From Pelomonas sp047654805 (lineage in GTDB: Bacteria; Pseudomonadota; Gammaproteobacteria; Burkholderiales; Burkholderiaceae_C): 64,000 bases of DNA. How positions within the stretch are numbered: position 1 is the first letter of the stretch; every line of letters starts with the position of its first letter. Positions 24,931 to 34,600 of the stretch are shown here, piece by piece. The notes under the pieces were generated by a model. That model was not told the origin of the DNA. It saw only the letters and a program-made list of their open reading frames with translations, and ran no database searches. The translations under genes were made by a program, and so were the position numbers. The DNA lies in assembly GCF_047654805.1 (NCBI RefSeq), contig NZ_JASGIV010000001.1, positions 5,890,001-5,954,000 on the forward strand. Reading direction: 5' to 3'.

Positions 24931-27153
24931 ATGCTGAACCCCCGTCGCATCGACGCCGCCGTTGCTGGTCGCGGCCTTTCCCGGCGCAGCTTTGTCGCCA
25001 CCACCCTCGGCGGCGCCGTGGGCCTGGCGCTGCTGCCCAACCTTGCTGCTGCGCAGGGCGCCGCAGCCAAGCCCGGCTCCAAACCCACCGAGCAGCCGCT
25101 GGCGTTCGTCAGCATCGCCCCGGACGGCGCCACCACCATTCTGTGCAACCGCATGGACATGGGCCAGGGCATCGAAACTGGCCTTGCAATGATCTGCGCC
25201 GAGGAGCTGGATGCGGATTGGTCCAAGGTCCGCACCGGTTTTGGCGACCAGCAAGCCAAGTACGTGGACCCGCTGTTCGGAATCCACCTGACGGGCGGCT
25301 CCAATTCGGTCAAGAACAGCTACCAGCAGTATCGAGAGCTTGGCGCGCGCACCAAGGCAATGCTGGTCGCCGCCGCCGCGCAGGCTTGGGGGCTGCCAGC
25401 CGCATCGCTGAAAGCCGAGAACGGTGTCATCAGCGGCGCTGGCAAGAGCGCCGGCTATGGCGAGTTCTTCGACGCGGCGATGAGGCTGCCGGTGCCTGAA
25501 GCCGTCACGTTGAAGGATCCCAAGGCGTTCAAGCTCGTCGGCCAGCCCACCGGCCTGGTCGTCGGCAAGGCCAAGAGTACTGGCGCCCAGGCCTATGGCA
25601 TGGACGTGCAATTGCCCGGCATGGCGGTGGCCGTCATCCAGCGTCCGCCCGTGTTCAACGGCAAGGTGGCCAAGCTGGACGCGGCAGAGGCGCTCAAGGT
25701 CAAGGGCGTCAAGGCCGTGCTGCGGGTGCCGCTGGACCGCGGCGGCCAGGGTGTGGCCATCGTCGCCAGCGGCTACTGGGCTGCCAAGAAGGGGCGCGAC
25801 GCGCTCAAGGTCGACTGGGATCTGGGTGGCATCGCCAAGCCCGACACGAAGGCGCTGACGGCCCAGTACCTGGCCCTGTCCAAGACGCCCGGCACGCAGG
25901 TGCCCAAGCTCGATGCCGACGTTGGCGGCTGGAGCAAGGCGCCGAAGAAGATCACGGCCGACTTCATCTTCCCCTATCTGAACCATGCGCAGATGGAGCC
26001 GCTGGCCTGTACGGTGGACCTGAAGGACGATCGCTGCGACCTCTACTATGCGGCGCAGATGCCTGGCATCGACGCGATGAACATCGCCAAGGCGGTGGGC
26101 CTGAAGCCGGAGCAGGTGCAGATCAACGTGCAGATGGCCGGTGGCGGCTTCGGCCGCCGTGCCACGCCCGCCAGCGAGTGGCCTCGCGAGGCCGCCGCGG
26201 TGGCGGTGGCGCTGGCCCAGGCGGGTCAGCGCATGCCGGTCAAGGTGATTTGGAGCCGAGAAGACGACGTCAAGGCGGGCTACTACCGACCCATGACGGT
26301 GCACCGTGCCGAGATCGGCTTCGACGCCAGCGGCAAGGTCCTCGGCTGGCAGCACCGCATCGTCAGCCAGAGTATCCTGAAAGGCTCGCCGCTGGAGGGC
26401 TTCGGCTACAAGGACGGCGTGGACGGCACCACCGTCGAGGGCATGCGGGAGCCCTATGAGTTGCCAATGAACCTCAGCGTCCATCATCCCGACGTCAATG
26501 TGCCGGTGCTGTGGTGGCGATCGGTGGGATCCACGCACACGGCCTATGTCATGGAGACGCTGGTCGACGAGATCGCTTTCGCTACCAAGCAAGATCCGGT
26601 AGCCTACCGGCTCAAGTTGATGGCAGGCAACGCCAAGGCCGATCGCCATCGCGCGGCGCTGCAGGCGGCTGCGGACAAGAGCGGCTATGGCAAGCGCAAG
26701 CTGAAGCCCGGCCAGGCCTGGGGAGTCGCGGTGCACGAGAGCTTCGAGTCCGTCGTCGCCTACATCGTCGTCGCCAGCATGAAGGGCAAGGGCAAGGACC
26801 GCCAGCCGGTGCTGCAGGAGGTGCATGCCGGCGTGCACTGCAACCTCTGCGTGAACCCGAAGTCGGTTGAAACCCAGGTGCAGGGCGCCGCCATCATGGC
26901 CCTCGGAACGACGATGCCGACGCACCACGTCACGTTCAAGGACGGCGTCGTCGAGCAGAACAATTTCTACGACATTGCCATGCCCCGCATGCCGGACGCG
27001 CCCAAGGTGATGACGGTCAGCATCGTGCCCAGCAGCGATCCGCCCAAGGGCATGGGCGAACCAGGCCTGCCGGCGCTTGCGCCAGCGCTCGCGAACGCGG
27101 TGGCGCGGCTGACCGGCCAGCGCCAGCGCGAGTTGCCTTTCAGGTTCGCCTGA
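24931..27153 (+). CDS. Molybdopterin-binding large subunit, isoquinoline 1-oxidoreductase beta type
   Basis: 740 residues. It has an N-terminal twin-arginine signal (SRRSFVATTLGG) and thus is a periplasmic enzyme, probably exported folded with its small subunit. The cofactor-binding parts seen are MDMGQGIETGLAMI, QMAGGGFGRR and the C-terminal GMGEPGLPALAPALANA with the catalytic glutamate. This single-chain fusion of aldehyde-oxidase halves is typical of IorB/CoxL-like enzymes. A cytochrome c subunit and XdhC-like maturation protein, often neighbours, are absent here. A TGAGGAGG context places the ribosome-binding site at the small-subunit stop. Confidence 0.92.
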   Translation: MLNPRRIDAAVAGRGLSRRSFVATTLGGAVGLALLPNLAAAQGAAAKPGSKPTEQPLAFVSIAPDGATTILCNRMDMGQGIETGLAMICAEELDADWSKVRTGFGDQQAKYVDPLFGIHLTGGSNSVKNSYQQYRELGARTKAMLVAAAAQAWGLPAASLKAENGVISGAGKSAGYGEFFDAAMRLPVPEAVTLKDPKAFKLVGQPTGLVVGKAKSTGAQAYGMDVQLPGMAVAVIQRPPVFNGKVAKLDAAEALKVKGVKAVLRVPLDRGGQGVAIVASGYWAAKKGRDALKVDWDLGGIAKPDTKALTAQYLALSKTPGTQVPKLDADVGGWSKAPKKITADFIFPYLNHAQMEPLACTVDLKDDRCDLYYAAQMPGIDAMNIAKAVGLKPEQVQINVQMAGGGFGRRATPASEWPREAAAVAVALAQAGQRMPVKVIWSREDDVKAGYYRPMTVHRAEIGFDASGKVLGWQHRIVSQSILKGSPLEGFGYKDGVDGTTVEGMREPYELPMNLSVHHPDVNVPVLWWRSVGSTHTAYVMETLVDEIAFATKQDPVAYRLKLMAGNAKADRHRAALQAAADKSGYGKRKLKPGQAWGVAVHESFESVVAYIVVASMKGKGKDRQPVLQEVHAGVHCNLCVNPKSVETQVQGAAIMALGTTMPTHHVTFKDGVVEQNNFYDIAMPRMPDAPKVMTVSIVPSSDPPKGMGEPGLPALAPALANAVARLTGQRQRELPFRFA

Positions 27154-27164
27154 GCGAAGCCTTG

Positions 27165-27359
27165 TCAGGGGGCCGGCGGATAGCCGGCCTCGGTCAGCGC
27201 GGCCACCAGAGCCTCACGGGGCAGGGTGCTGTCAACCTCGGCCGTGCGGGCGTCGCGGTCGATCTCGACGCGGGCCTGGGTGTCTTTGGCCTTCAGCGCT
27301 TCGGTGATGGCGGCGACGCAGTGGCCGCAGCTCATGTCTGGCAGGGTGAATCGATACAT
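27165..27359 (-). CDS. Heavy-metal-associated (HMA) domain protein, CopZ-like
   Basis: A 64-residue cytoplasmic protein consisting of a single ferredoxin-like HMA domain. The metal-binding motif MSCGHC (Cys10, Cys13-type spacing CxxC) is intact, followed by a normal helix-strand pattern. CopZ/Atx1 proteins carry Cu(I) to P-type ATPases or other acceptors, and some bind Hg or Zn. No metal ATPase is nearby. It is convergent with the molybdenum hydroxylase gene and divergent from the FMN reductase. Confidence 0.85.
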   Translation of the reverse strand: MYRFTLPDMSCGHCVAAITEALKAKDTQARVEIDRDARTAEVDSTLPREALVAALTEAGYPPAP

Positions 27360-27412
27360 CGGAGGCTCCTGGAGGCTGGCATCATGCCTGCATCCAGGCT
27401 TGCGGTACCGCC

Positions 27413-27970
27413 ATGCACATCATCGCCCTCAGCGGCGCGCTTCGCCGCGCGTCCTACAACACCGCCCTGCTGCGCGCGGCCATCGCGATGGCGCCCGAAG
27501 GCGTCACGATGGAGCTGCGCACGCTGCACGGCATTCCCTTGTACGACGGGGACGTCGAGGCCCAGGGCATCCCCGAGGCCGTCACGACGCTGCGCGAAGC
27601 CATCCGCGGGGCTGACGCGCTGCTGATCAGCACGCCCGAGTACAACAACTCCATCCCAGGCGTGCTGAAGAACGGCCTGGACTGGCTGTCGCGGCCCAGT
27701 GGGGAGGGCGCCAAGCTGTTTGGCGGCAAGCCGACCGGGCTCATCGGTGCCACGCCGGGCGGCTTCGGCACCGTGCAGTCGCAGGATGCGTTGCTGTCGG
27801 TGCTGCGAACCTTCGGCAGCGACTTCTGGATGGCCGGGCGGATGATGGTGTCGCGCGCCGGCACGGTATTTGACGCCGATGGCCGGCTGGCCGACGACAA
27901 GGTGCAGGGGCAACTGCAGCAGTTCGTGGACGGTTTTGTCGAGTTCGTGAGGAAGAGGAGCGCGCCATGA
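27413..27970 (+). CDS. NADPH-dependent FMN reductase family protein
   Basis: A 185-residue flavodoxin-like protein of the chromate/azo reductase (ChrR/YieF-like) group. It starts with IIALSGALRRASYNTALLRA, the FMN phosphate loop, and has the signature PEYNNSIPGVLKNGLDWLSR. These are soluble oxidoreductases of quinones and similar acceptors. Its end overlaps the pirin gene by 4 bp, so the two form an operon, a pairing consistent with redox or quinone stress defence. Confidence 0.88.
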   Translation: MHIIALSGALRRASYNTALLRAAIAMAPEGVTMELRTLHGIPLYDGDVEAQGIPEAVTTLREAIRGADALLISTPEYNNSIPGVLKNGLDWLSRPSGEGAKLFGGKPTGLIGATPGGFGTVQSQDALLSVLRTFGSDFWMAGRMMVSRAGTVFDADGRLADDKVQGQLQQFVDGFVEFVRKRSAP

Positions 27971-28866
27971 GTCTGCACGTCGAGCGCATCACCAGTCACG
28001 TCAGCGACGTCGGCGGCCTGCCTATCCAGCGGGCCCTGCCCAACAAGGCCAGGCGCGCCATTGGTGCCTGGTGTTTTGCCGACCATGCAGGCCCGGCCAC
28101 GCTAGCTCCTGAGCGGCGCATGAACGTCGGCCCGCATCCGCATACGGGGCTGTCCACCTTCAGCTGGATGATCGAGGGCGAGATCCTTCACCGTGACAGC
28201 CTGGGCTCCGAGCAGGTGTTGCGCGCCGGCGAGGTCAACCTGATGACTGCGGGGCGCGGGATCGCGCATAGCGAGGAGTCGCTGTCCGATCGCATCCACC
28301 TGGCCCAGCTATGGATCGCGCTGCCCGACGCCGAGCGCGAGCGCGCGCCCAGCTTCCAGCATTTTCCCGACCTGCCGCGCCTTGCCCAGGGCGGCTTCGA
28401 GGCGACGCTGCTGGTCGGTGAGCTTGACGGCCAACGTTCGCCGGTGCCCAGTCTCACGCCGTTGCTAGGTGTGGACCTCGCTTCCGATGGCCCAGCTGAC
28501 GCGGTGCTCGCCGTGCGCCCCGGCTTCGAGCACGGGCTGATGCTGCTGGAGGGGGAGGTCGAGGTTGCGCCGGCGGGGCACGACACGGTCGAGACGATCA
28601 CGCCCGGCACCCTGCTCTACGTCGGCCCAGGCTGCGAGGCCATCGAGCTGCGTTGTGCGGCCGCTGCCCGGCTGCTGCTGCTGGGGGGGGAACCCTGGGA
28701 GCAGCCGCCGCTGCTGTGGTGGAACTTCGTCGGGCGCGAGCCAGCGGAAATGCAGGTCTGGGCGCAGGACTGGGCGCGCGAGGACGGCGGGCGTTTCGGC
28801 GTCGTCCCGGGATACGACGGCCCGCGCATCATGGTGCCGCCAGTGCCGGCACTCAGGAAGCCCTAG
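27967..28866 (+). CDS. Pirin family protein
   Basis: A 299-residue bicupin. The N-terminal pirin cupin has metal ligands in NVGPHPHTGLSTFSWMIEGEILHRDSLG and the HSEES stretch, and a C-terminal pirin_C cupin follows (LLLGGEPWEQPPLLWWNFVG). Several bacterial pirins are quercetinases or regulate enzymes of central metabolism; the role here is not fixed. It is coupled to the FMN reductase gene by a 4-bp overlap. Confidence 0.9.
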   Translation: MSLHVERITSHVSDVGGLPIQRALPNKARRAIGAWCFADHAGPATLAPERRMNVGPHPHTGLSTFSWMIEGEILHRDSLGSEQVLRAGEVNLMTAGRGIAHSEESLSDRIHLAQLWIALPDAERERAPSFQHFPDLPRLAQGGFEATLLVGELDGQRSPVPSLTPLLGVDLASDGPADAVLAVRPGFEHGLMLLEGEVEVAPAGHDTVETITPGTLLYVGPGCEAIELRCAAAARLLLLGGEPWEQPPLLWWNFVGREPAEMQVWAQDWAREDGGRFGVVPGYDGPRIMVPPVPALRKP

Positions 28867-28872
28867 ACCGGT

Positions 28873-29892
28873 TCAGGCCGCGCGGGCGCTCTTCACCAGC
28901 GCTTGGATGCGCGGCGTGGCGTTGGTCGCCACCAGCTCGATCTGCGGGTTCGCCTTGGCGAACACGCGGAAGAGTTCGTCCGTGAAGCCGTGGCCCACGT
29001 CGGTGACGCCGTCGAAGTCGATCTCGGCGCGCCTGAAGGTCGCCAGCCGCGTGCCGACGCGGCGGGCCTGGGCGCGCGAGTCCAGCGCCTGGCCTTCGCC
29101 GGCCAGCAGTCGCAGCTGCACGACGGTCTGGTCGAACTCGATGCCGTCGCCCTGCGTGCTCCAGGCCTCCATGACGCCGTCCAGAGTACGCGTGGTGTTC
29201 AGCGCGATGGCCATGTAGATGGAGCTGCCCTGGCGCGGTAGCGCACGGCCTTTGCGCCAGCCCGTGCTTTCCCAGGCGCGGCGTTGGTAGGCGGTGTTGT
29301 TGGCGTGGATGTCGAACACGTCGGCCAACTGGCTGCTGAAGAACAGGCCCCGACCGGTGTGGGCGTCGGGTGCACTGGTCAGGCGCCCCTTGCTGAGTTC
29401 CAGCATTGCGTGCTGCGGGTCCTCAAGCTCGAAGGCACTGCAGATCCTGTCGAAGACGCCGACGCCGTCGTCGCTGACCAGCAGCTGCACGTGCGTGGGC
29501 GTCTGGCGCAGCGACACCGTGACACTGCTGCCGCCGGAATGGTCAGCCGCGTTGTTGACCAGCTCGGTGAATCCGTGCCGGATCATGCGCTCGACGTGCC
29601 TGGGCAGCGCGAAGTGGGGTGCGAAGTCGCGCTGCCAGGGCAGATCTTCCTGCAGGCCGTAGAGCGTGTAGCTGCGCGCCACCTGACGCAGAGTGCCCGG
29701 CGCGAAGACAGGCCGGCGGCTGGTGCCGGAGCGGGTCAGCCAGCCAGCGTCCACCAGGCGCTTGAGCGCGCCAAGCGAGGCGCGCCGGCTGGCACCGGTG
29801 CGTTCCTCGATGTGGGCGGCCAGGTCATGCGAGTGCTCGCTTGCAGCGGCGGTGATCCAGTTGGTGAGGTGGTCGAACACCAGTCTTGTCAT
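28873..29892 (-). CDS. HTH - HATPase - STAS-like (DUF4325) fusion protein
   Basis: 339 residues in three parts. Residues about 1-75 form a winged-helix-like module (HIEERTGASRRASLGALKRLVDAGWL). Residues about 100-215 are a GHKL ATPase with N-box ELVNNAADHS, DDGVGVFD and a GRGLFFSS lid, like anti-sigma kinases. The last 90 residues resemble STAS-like DUF4325 (EIDFDGVTDVGHGFTDELFRVFA). There is no HisKA or phospho-acceptor His. The combination of DNA-binding, ATPase and antagonist-like domains in one chain suggests a self-contained switch. The gene stands alone, 6 bp tail to tail from the pirin gene and divergent from fba. Confidence 0.75.
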   Translation of the reverse strand: MTRLVFDHLTNWITAAASEHSHDLAAHIEERTGASRRASLGALKRLVDAGWLTRSGTSRRPVFAPGTLRQVARSYTLYGLQEDLPWQRDFAPHFALPRHVERMIRHGFTELVNNAADHSGGSSVTVSLRQTPTHVQLLVSDDGVGVFDRICSAFELEDPQHAMLELSKGRLTSAPDAHTGRGLFFSSQLADVFDIHANNTAYQRRAWESTGWRKGRALPRQGSSIYMAIALNTTRTLDGVMEAWSTQGDGIEFDQTVVQLRLLAGEGQALDSRAQARRVGTRLATFRRAEIDFDGVTDVGHGFTDELFRVFAKANPQIELVATNATPRIQALVKSARAA

Positions 29893-30037
29893 GACCGCGC
29901 ATTGTGCTGACTACTTCAATCACGGGGGGTGGGGCTGCTACCGACTCCATAGAATCCCCAATCAGTTACGGCGAGGTTACCAACTACGTTGGAAGCCGCA
30001 GTCGGCCCAGATTTCTCAACTTTACCGGGGACATCCC

Positions 30038-31102
30038 ATGCCTCTCGTTTCCATGCGCCAGCTGCTGGACCACGCCGCCGAAAACGGCTACGGCATCCCA
30101 GCCTTCAACGTCAACAACCTGGAACAGGTGCAGGCCGTCATGGCGGCAGCCGATGAGGTCGGTGCGCCGGTCATCCTGCAGGCCTCGGCCGGCGCTCGCA
30201 AGTACGCCGGCGAGCCCTTCATCAAGCACCTGATCCAGGCCGCCTGTGAGGCCTTCCCGCACATTCCCCTGGTCATGCACCAGGACCATGGAACCAGCCC
30301 CAAGGTCTGCGCCGGCGCCATCGAGCTGGGCTTCGGCTCCGTCATGATGGACGGTTCGCTGATGGAAGACGGCAAGACGCCGTCCTCGTTCGACTACAAC
30401 ATGGACGTGACCCGCAGGGTCGTCGAGATGGCGCACAAGGTCGGCGTTACCGTCGAGGGCGAGCTGGGCTGCCTGGGCAATCTCGAGACCGGCGACGCCG
30501 GCGAGGAGGACGGCATCGGCGCCGAAGGCAAGCTGGACCACAGCCAGATGCTGACCGACCCCGAGGAGGCTGCCACCTTCGTGAAGGCCACTCAGCTCGA
30601 CGCGCTGGCCATCGCCATCGGCACCAGCCACGGCGCCTACAAGTTCAGCCGCAAGCCCACGGGCGACATCCTCGCCATCGGCCGGGTCAAGGAAATCCAC
30701 GCGCGCATCCCCAACACCCATCTCGTCATGCACGGCTCGTCCAGCGTGCCGCAGGAACTGCTGGCCGTCATCAACCAGTACGGGGGCAAGATGAAGGAGA
30801 CCTTCGGCGTGCCGGTCGAGGAGATCCAGGAGGCCATCAAGCACGGCGTGCGCAAGATCAACATCGATACAGACATCCGCCTTGCGATGACGGGCGCGGT
30901 GCGCAAGTTCCTTGCCGAGAACCCCGACAAGTTCGATGCCCGCGAGTGGCTCAAGCCGGCCCGTGAGGCCGCGAAGGCCGTCTGCAAGCAGCGCTACCTG
31001 GAGTTCGGCTGCGAAGGCCAGGCCGCGAAGATCAAGGGCCGGACGCTGGCCGACATCGCTGGCGCCTACGCGCGTGGCGAACTGGCGCAAAAGGTCCAGT
31101 GA
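30038..31102 (+). CDS. fba: Class II fructose-bisphosphate aldolase
   Basis: A 354-residue zinc aldolase, CbbA/Fba type, for glycolysis, gluconeogenesis and Calvin-type cycles. Diagnostic parts are PAFNVNNLEQVQAVM, the zinc ligand in VMHQDHG, EGELGCLGNLETG, the phosphate-binding TSHGAYKF and VMHGSSSVPQE, and KINIDTDIRLA. The ATG at 30038 is the family start. The 145-bp gap to the divergent STAS-like gene is AT-richer than its surroundings and should hold the promoter, but I cannot assign a clear -35. Its TGA overlaps the GTG start of the next gene. Confidence 0.96.
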   Translation: MPLVSMRQLLDHAAENGYGIPAFNVNNLEQVQAVMAAADEVGAPVILQASAGARKYAGEPFIKHLIQAACEAFPHIPLVMHQDHGTSPKVCAGAIELGFGSVMMDGSLMEDGKTPSSFDYNMDVTRRVVEMAHKVGVTVEGELGCLGNLETGDAGEEDGIGAEGKLDHSQMLTDPEEAATFVKATQLDALAIAIGTSHGAYKFSRKPTGDILAIGRVKEIHARIPNTHLVMHGSSSVPQELLAVINQYGGKMKETFGVPVEEIQEAIKHGVRKINIDTDIRLAMTGAVRKFLAENPDKFDAREWLKPAREAAKAVCKQRYLEFGCEGQAAKIKGRTLADIAGAYARGELAQKVQ

Positions 31103-31524
31103 CCGCTCACTGCTTCACCTATGGCTCACTGATGTGGGCCGACATCATGGCCCGGGTCTGCGGACGCGAGTTCGTCGGCGAGACGGCCTCGCTGGCCGAC
31201 CATGCCCGTCATCCCGTGCACGGCCAGGACTATCCCGGCCTGCGGCCCGCACCCGGCGGTGCCGTGGTTGGCCGGCTCTGCCGCAACGTTGACGCGGTGG
31301 CCTGGGCGCGGCTGGACGCCTTCGAGGGCGAGGAGTACGAGCGCGTGAGCGTCGAGGTGCGGCTGCAGGATGGTGCGCGCGTCGCCGCCTGGGTCTATCG
31401 CTTTCGCCCCGAGTTCTCTTCGCGCCTGCTGCCCGGCGAGTGGGACGCGATGGCCTTCGAGCGCGAAGGCCACGCACGCTTCACGGCGCGCTACATCGGG
31501 TTCGACCTCCTCGGCCCGCGCTGA
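31099..31524 (+). CDS. Gamma-glutamylcyclotransferase family protein
   Basis: A 141-residue AIG2/GGCT-like protein: N-terminal FTYGSLMW nucleotide-loop-like motif and the acidic catalytic stretch DAFEGEEYERVSVEV. The fold acts on gamma-glutamyl or similar amide substrates, but many members are uncharacterised. A GTG start overlaps the fba stop (GTGA), so it depends on fba transcription and translation. Confidence 0.8.
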   Translation: MTAHCFTYGSLMWADIMARVCGREFVGETASLADHARHPVHGQDYPGLRPAPGGAVVGRLCRNVDAVAWARLDAFEGEEYERVSVEVRLQDGARVAAWVYRFRPEFSSRLLPGEWDAMAFEREGHARFTARYIGFDLLGPR

Positions 31525-31626
31525 CGGCAACGCGGCAATACGCCACGTTTGCGGATGGCCGCCTGGCACCGTCCGGTCCACAATGCCGCGGCGTAACCCT
31601 TTGTTATCAGGGGCCGGGAGCATGAG

Positions 31627-34600
31627 ATGGACGAGCTGACCGGGATCGTCGCGCGCGCGGGCTTCCTGCCGCACGGCTATTGTTTTCAGTGGTCGCCGGG
31701 CCTGCTCTGGAGCATGGTGGGCGCCGATCTGTCGATTGCCCTGGCCTATTTCTCCATCCCGCTCGTCATCGCCAGTTACGCGCGCCAGCGCCCTGAGGTC
31801 AACCTCGGGCGCATCGCGACGCTGTTCGCTGTATTCATCTTCGCCTGCGGCGTGACCCACGTGCTGGACGTCTGGACGATCTGGCGCCCCGACTATCAGT
31901 TGCAGGCTGCGGGCAAGGTCTTCACCGCCCTGGCCTCGGTGCTGACGGCGGCAGTCGCCTGGCGGTTGATGCCAACGCTGCTGGCCGTGCCGTCGTTGGA
32001 CGAGATGCGCGTGGCCAACGAGGCGCTGCGTCGCGAGGTGGACCGCCGCCACAGCGCAGAGGATCACCGGCTGGAGGCCGAGCAGAGCCTGGCCGCCACG
32101 CTGTCGACCATCGATGCCGGCTTCATCACGACCGACGGGGAGGGGCGTATCACGCGTATCAACGCGGTGGCTGAGCGCATTACCGGCTGGCCGGCCGACG
32201 AGGCGCTGGGCCGTCCGATCTGGGAGGTCTTCGTGCGCGAAGGCATGCCAGCCGAGCTGGCCCGGCGCAACCCGGTCGACGTCGTGCGTCAGCGCCTGCC
32301 AGACGCGGCCTTGCGTCGCCAGGCCGTTTGTGTATCCCGCGACGGCAGCACCCGCCCCGTTGAGGTCCATGCCGATCTGACCCACCATGCCGATGGCCGT
32401 GCGCGCGGCGTCGCCATCGTCTTCCGCGACGTCGGCCGCCTCACCGAGGCCGAGGCGGAGGTGCGGCGCCTGGCCGCGGTCGTCGAATCGTCAGCCGACG
32501 CCATCGTTGTCAAGACGCTGGACGGGCGCATCACGAACTGGAACGCAGCGGCCGAGCAGATGTTCGGCTACACAGCCGCGGAGGCCGTTGGCCAGCCCGT
32601 GCAGATGCTGGTGCCCCCGGAGCGCGAGGCCGAGGAGACGCGCATTCTGGCCAGCATCGCCCAGGGGCAGGCACTGCCGCCACTGCGGACGGTGCGCCTG
32701 GCCAAGGACGGCCGTCGCGTGGAGGTGTCGATCCAGGTCTCGCCGTTGCGTGACGCCGCCGGCCGCATCGTCGGCGGCATCAAGTCCGCGCGGGACTTGA
32801 CTCACCAGCGTCAGATCGAGGTCGCGCTACGCCAGAGCGAGGCGCGGCTGCGCTTCGCTCTGGAGTCCGCCGCCATCGGCGACTGGGAGATGGAGCTGGA
32901 GACCGGCGTCATCCACCGCTCGCGCCGCTATGACCAGTGCTTCGGCCTGGACGATTCTGCTGGTCCCTGGGACCGCGCGCGGCTGCTGGCTGCCGTTCAC
33001 GCCGAGGACCGTGCGCTGGTGGAGGCCGGCCTCCATGCGCTGCTGGATACCGGAACGGGGCAACTGCCCTGGCACGCCGAGTTCCGCGTCGTCTGGCCGG
33101 ATGCCAGCTCCCACTGGCTGCGTCTGGATGCGCGTGTCGCGCGCGACGAGGCCGGCGCGCCGCGCCTGGTGGGCATCGTTGCCGACGTGACTGCGATGCG
33201 CACCGCCGAGCAGGCTCGCCAACAGGCCGTCTGGCTTGCCGCCGAAAACCGCCGCGTCCAGGAGTCGAGCCGGCTCAAGAGCCTGTTCCTGGCCAACATG
33301 TCCCACGAGCTGCGCACACCGCTGAATGCGATCATCGGCTTCTCCGACTTGCTGACCATGGACGGTCCGACACCTGAGCCGGTGCGTCAGCGCGAATGGC
33401 TGCAGCACATAGCCAGCAGCGGCCGCCACTTGCTGAGCATGATCAACGACGTGTTGGACCTGTCCAAGATCGAGGCCGGCAAGATCGACTTCCACCCCGC
33501 AGCCATCGACCTGCCGGCCCTGGTCGACGACGTGATGGCCACCGTTGCCGTGCTGGCGGAGCAGCGCGGGCTCAGCCTCAAGTCCTCCATCGCGCCCGAG
33601 TTGCATGACCTGGTGCTGGACGCCGCGCGGCTCAGGCAGGTACTGCTGAACTACTTGTCCAACGCCATCAAGTTCACGCCCGCCGGGGGCTGGGTCGAGC
33701 TGCGAATGGTGGGCGAGGGGCCGAGGCTGTGGCGGCTGGAGGTCGAGGACAGCGGCATCGGCATCCCGCCTGAGCGGGTCGGGCAGCTCTTCGTCGAGTT
33801 CCAGCAGCTCGACGACGGCCTGGCCAAGCAGCACCAGGGCACCGGCCTGGGCCTGGCGCTGACGCGCCGGCTCGTTGAGGCCCAGGGTGGGCGTGTCGGC
33901 GTCTACAGCCAGCCCGGCCAGGGCAGCCGCTTCTATGCCGTGCTACCGCGTCAACCGGTCGATGATGAGGGCCAGGCGCCTCGGCCGGCCCACCAGCAGT
34001 TGGTGGCGCTGCGAGACCATCCACTGCGCGACGGCGTCGCACGTGAGCTGTCGCAGGCCGGTGTGGCGGCCGACACCGCGGCCACGGCGGCCGAGGTGCT
34101 GCGCCTGGCGCGCGTGCGCCGCTACACGGAGCTGGCCATCGACCTCGGCCTGCCAGATTCACCGGGGCTGGGCCTGCTGGCTGCGCTGCGCAGCGGCGGG
34201 CCGTCCATGCATGCGTCGGTGAAGGCGCTGGCGTTGACGCCCGCCACCGGCGCAGGCGTCGCCTTCCCGGTTTCCGACGTGCTGGCCAAACCACTGCGTC
34301 GGCCCGCGCTGGCGCGCGCCCTGGTGCCGCTGCGCGAACGCCTCGGCCCGGGCCGGCCCGTGCTGGTCGTCGATGACGAGGCCTTGTCGCGCGACCTGAT
34401 GTGCGCCGCGCTGCAGGCTGCGGGCGTAGAGGCCGTCGCGGTGACCGGCGGCGTAGAGGCCTTGCAGCGCCTGCAGACGCTGCAACCCGCGGTCGTCGTA
34501 CTCGACCTGATGATGCCGGGTGTCGACGGCTTCCAGGTGCTGCACGAGCTGCGCTCCGACCCGCGGTGGGTCGAACTGCCCGTCATCGTCTGGACGGCGC

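Noticed and set aside
27165..27359. Copper chaperone dedicated to the ethylene-receptor-like kinase
   Set aside because: The HMA protein could bind Cu(I), but it lies more than 4 kb away with unrelated genes between and opposite orientation, so there is no linkage evidence.
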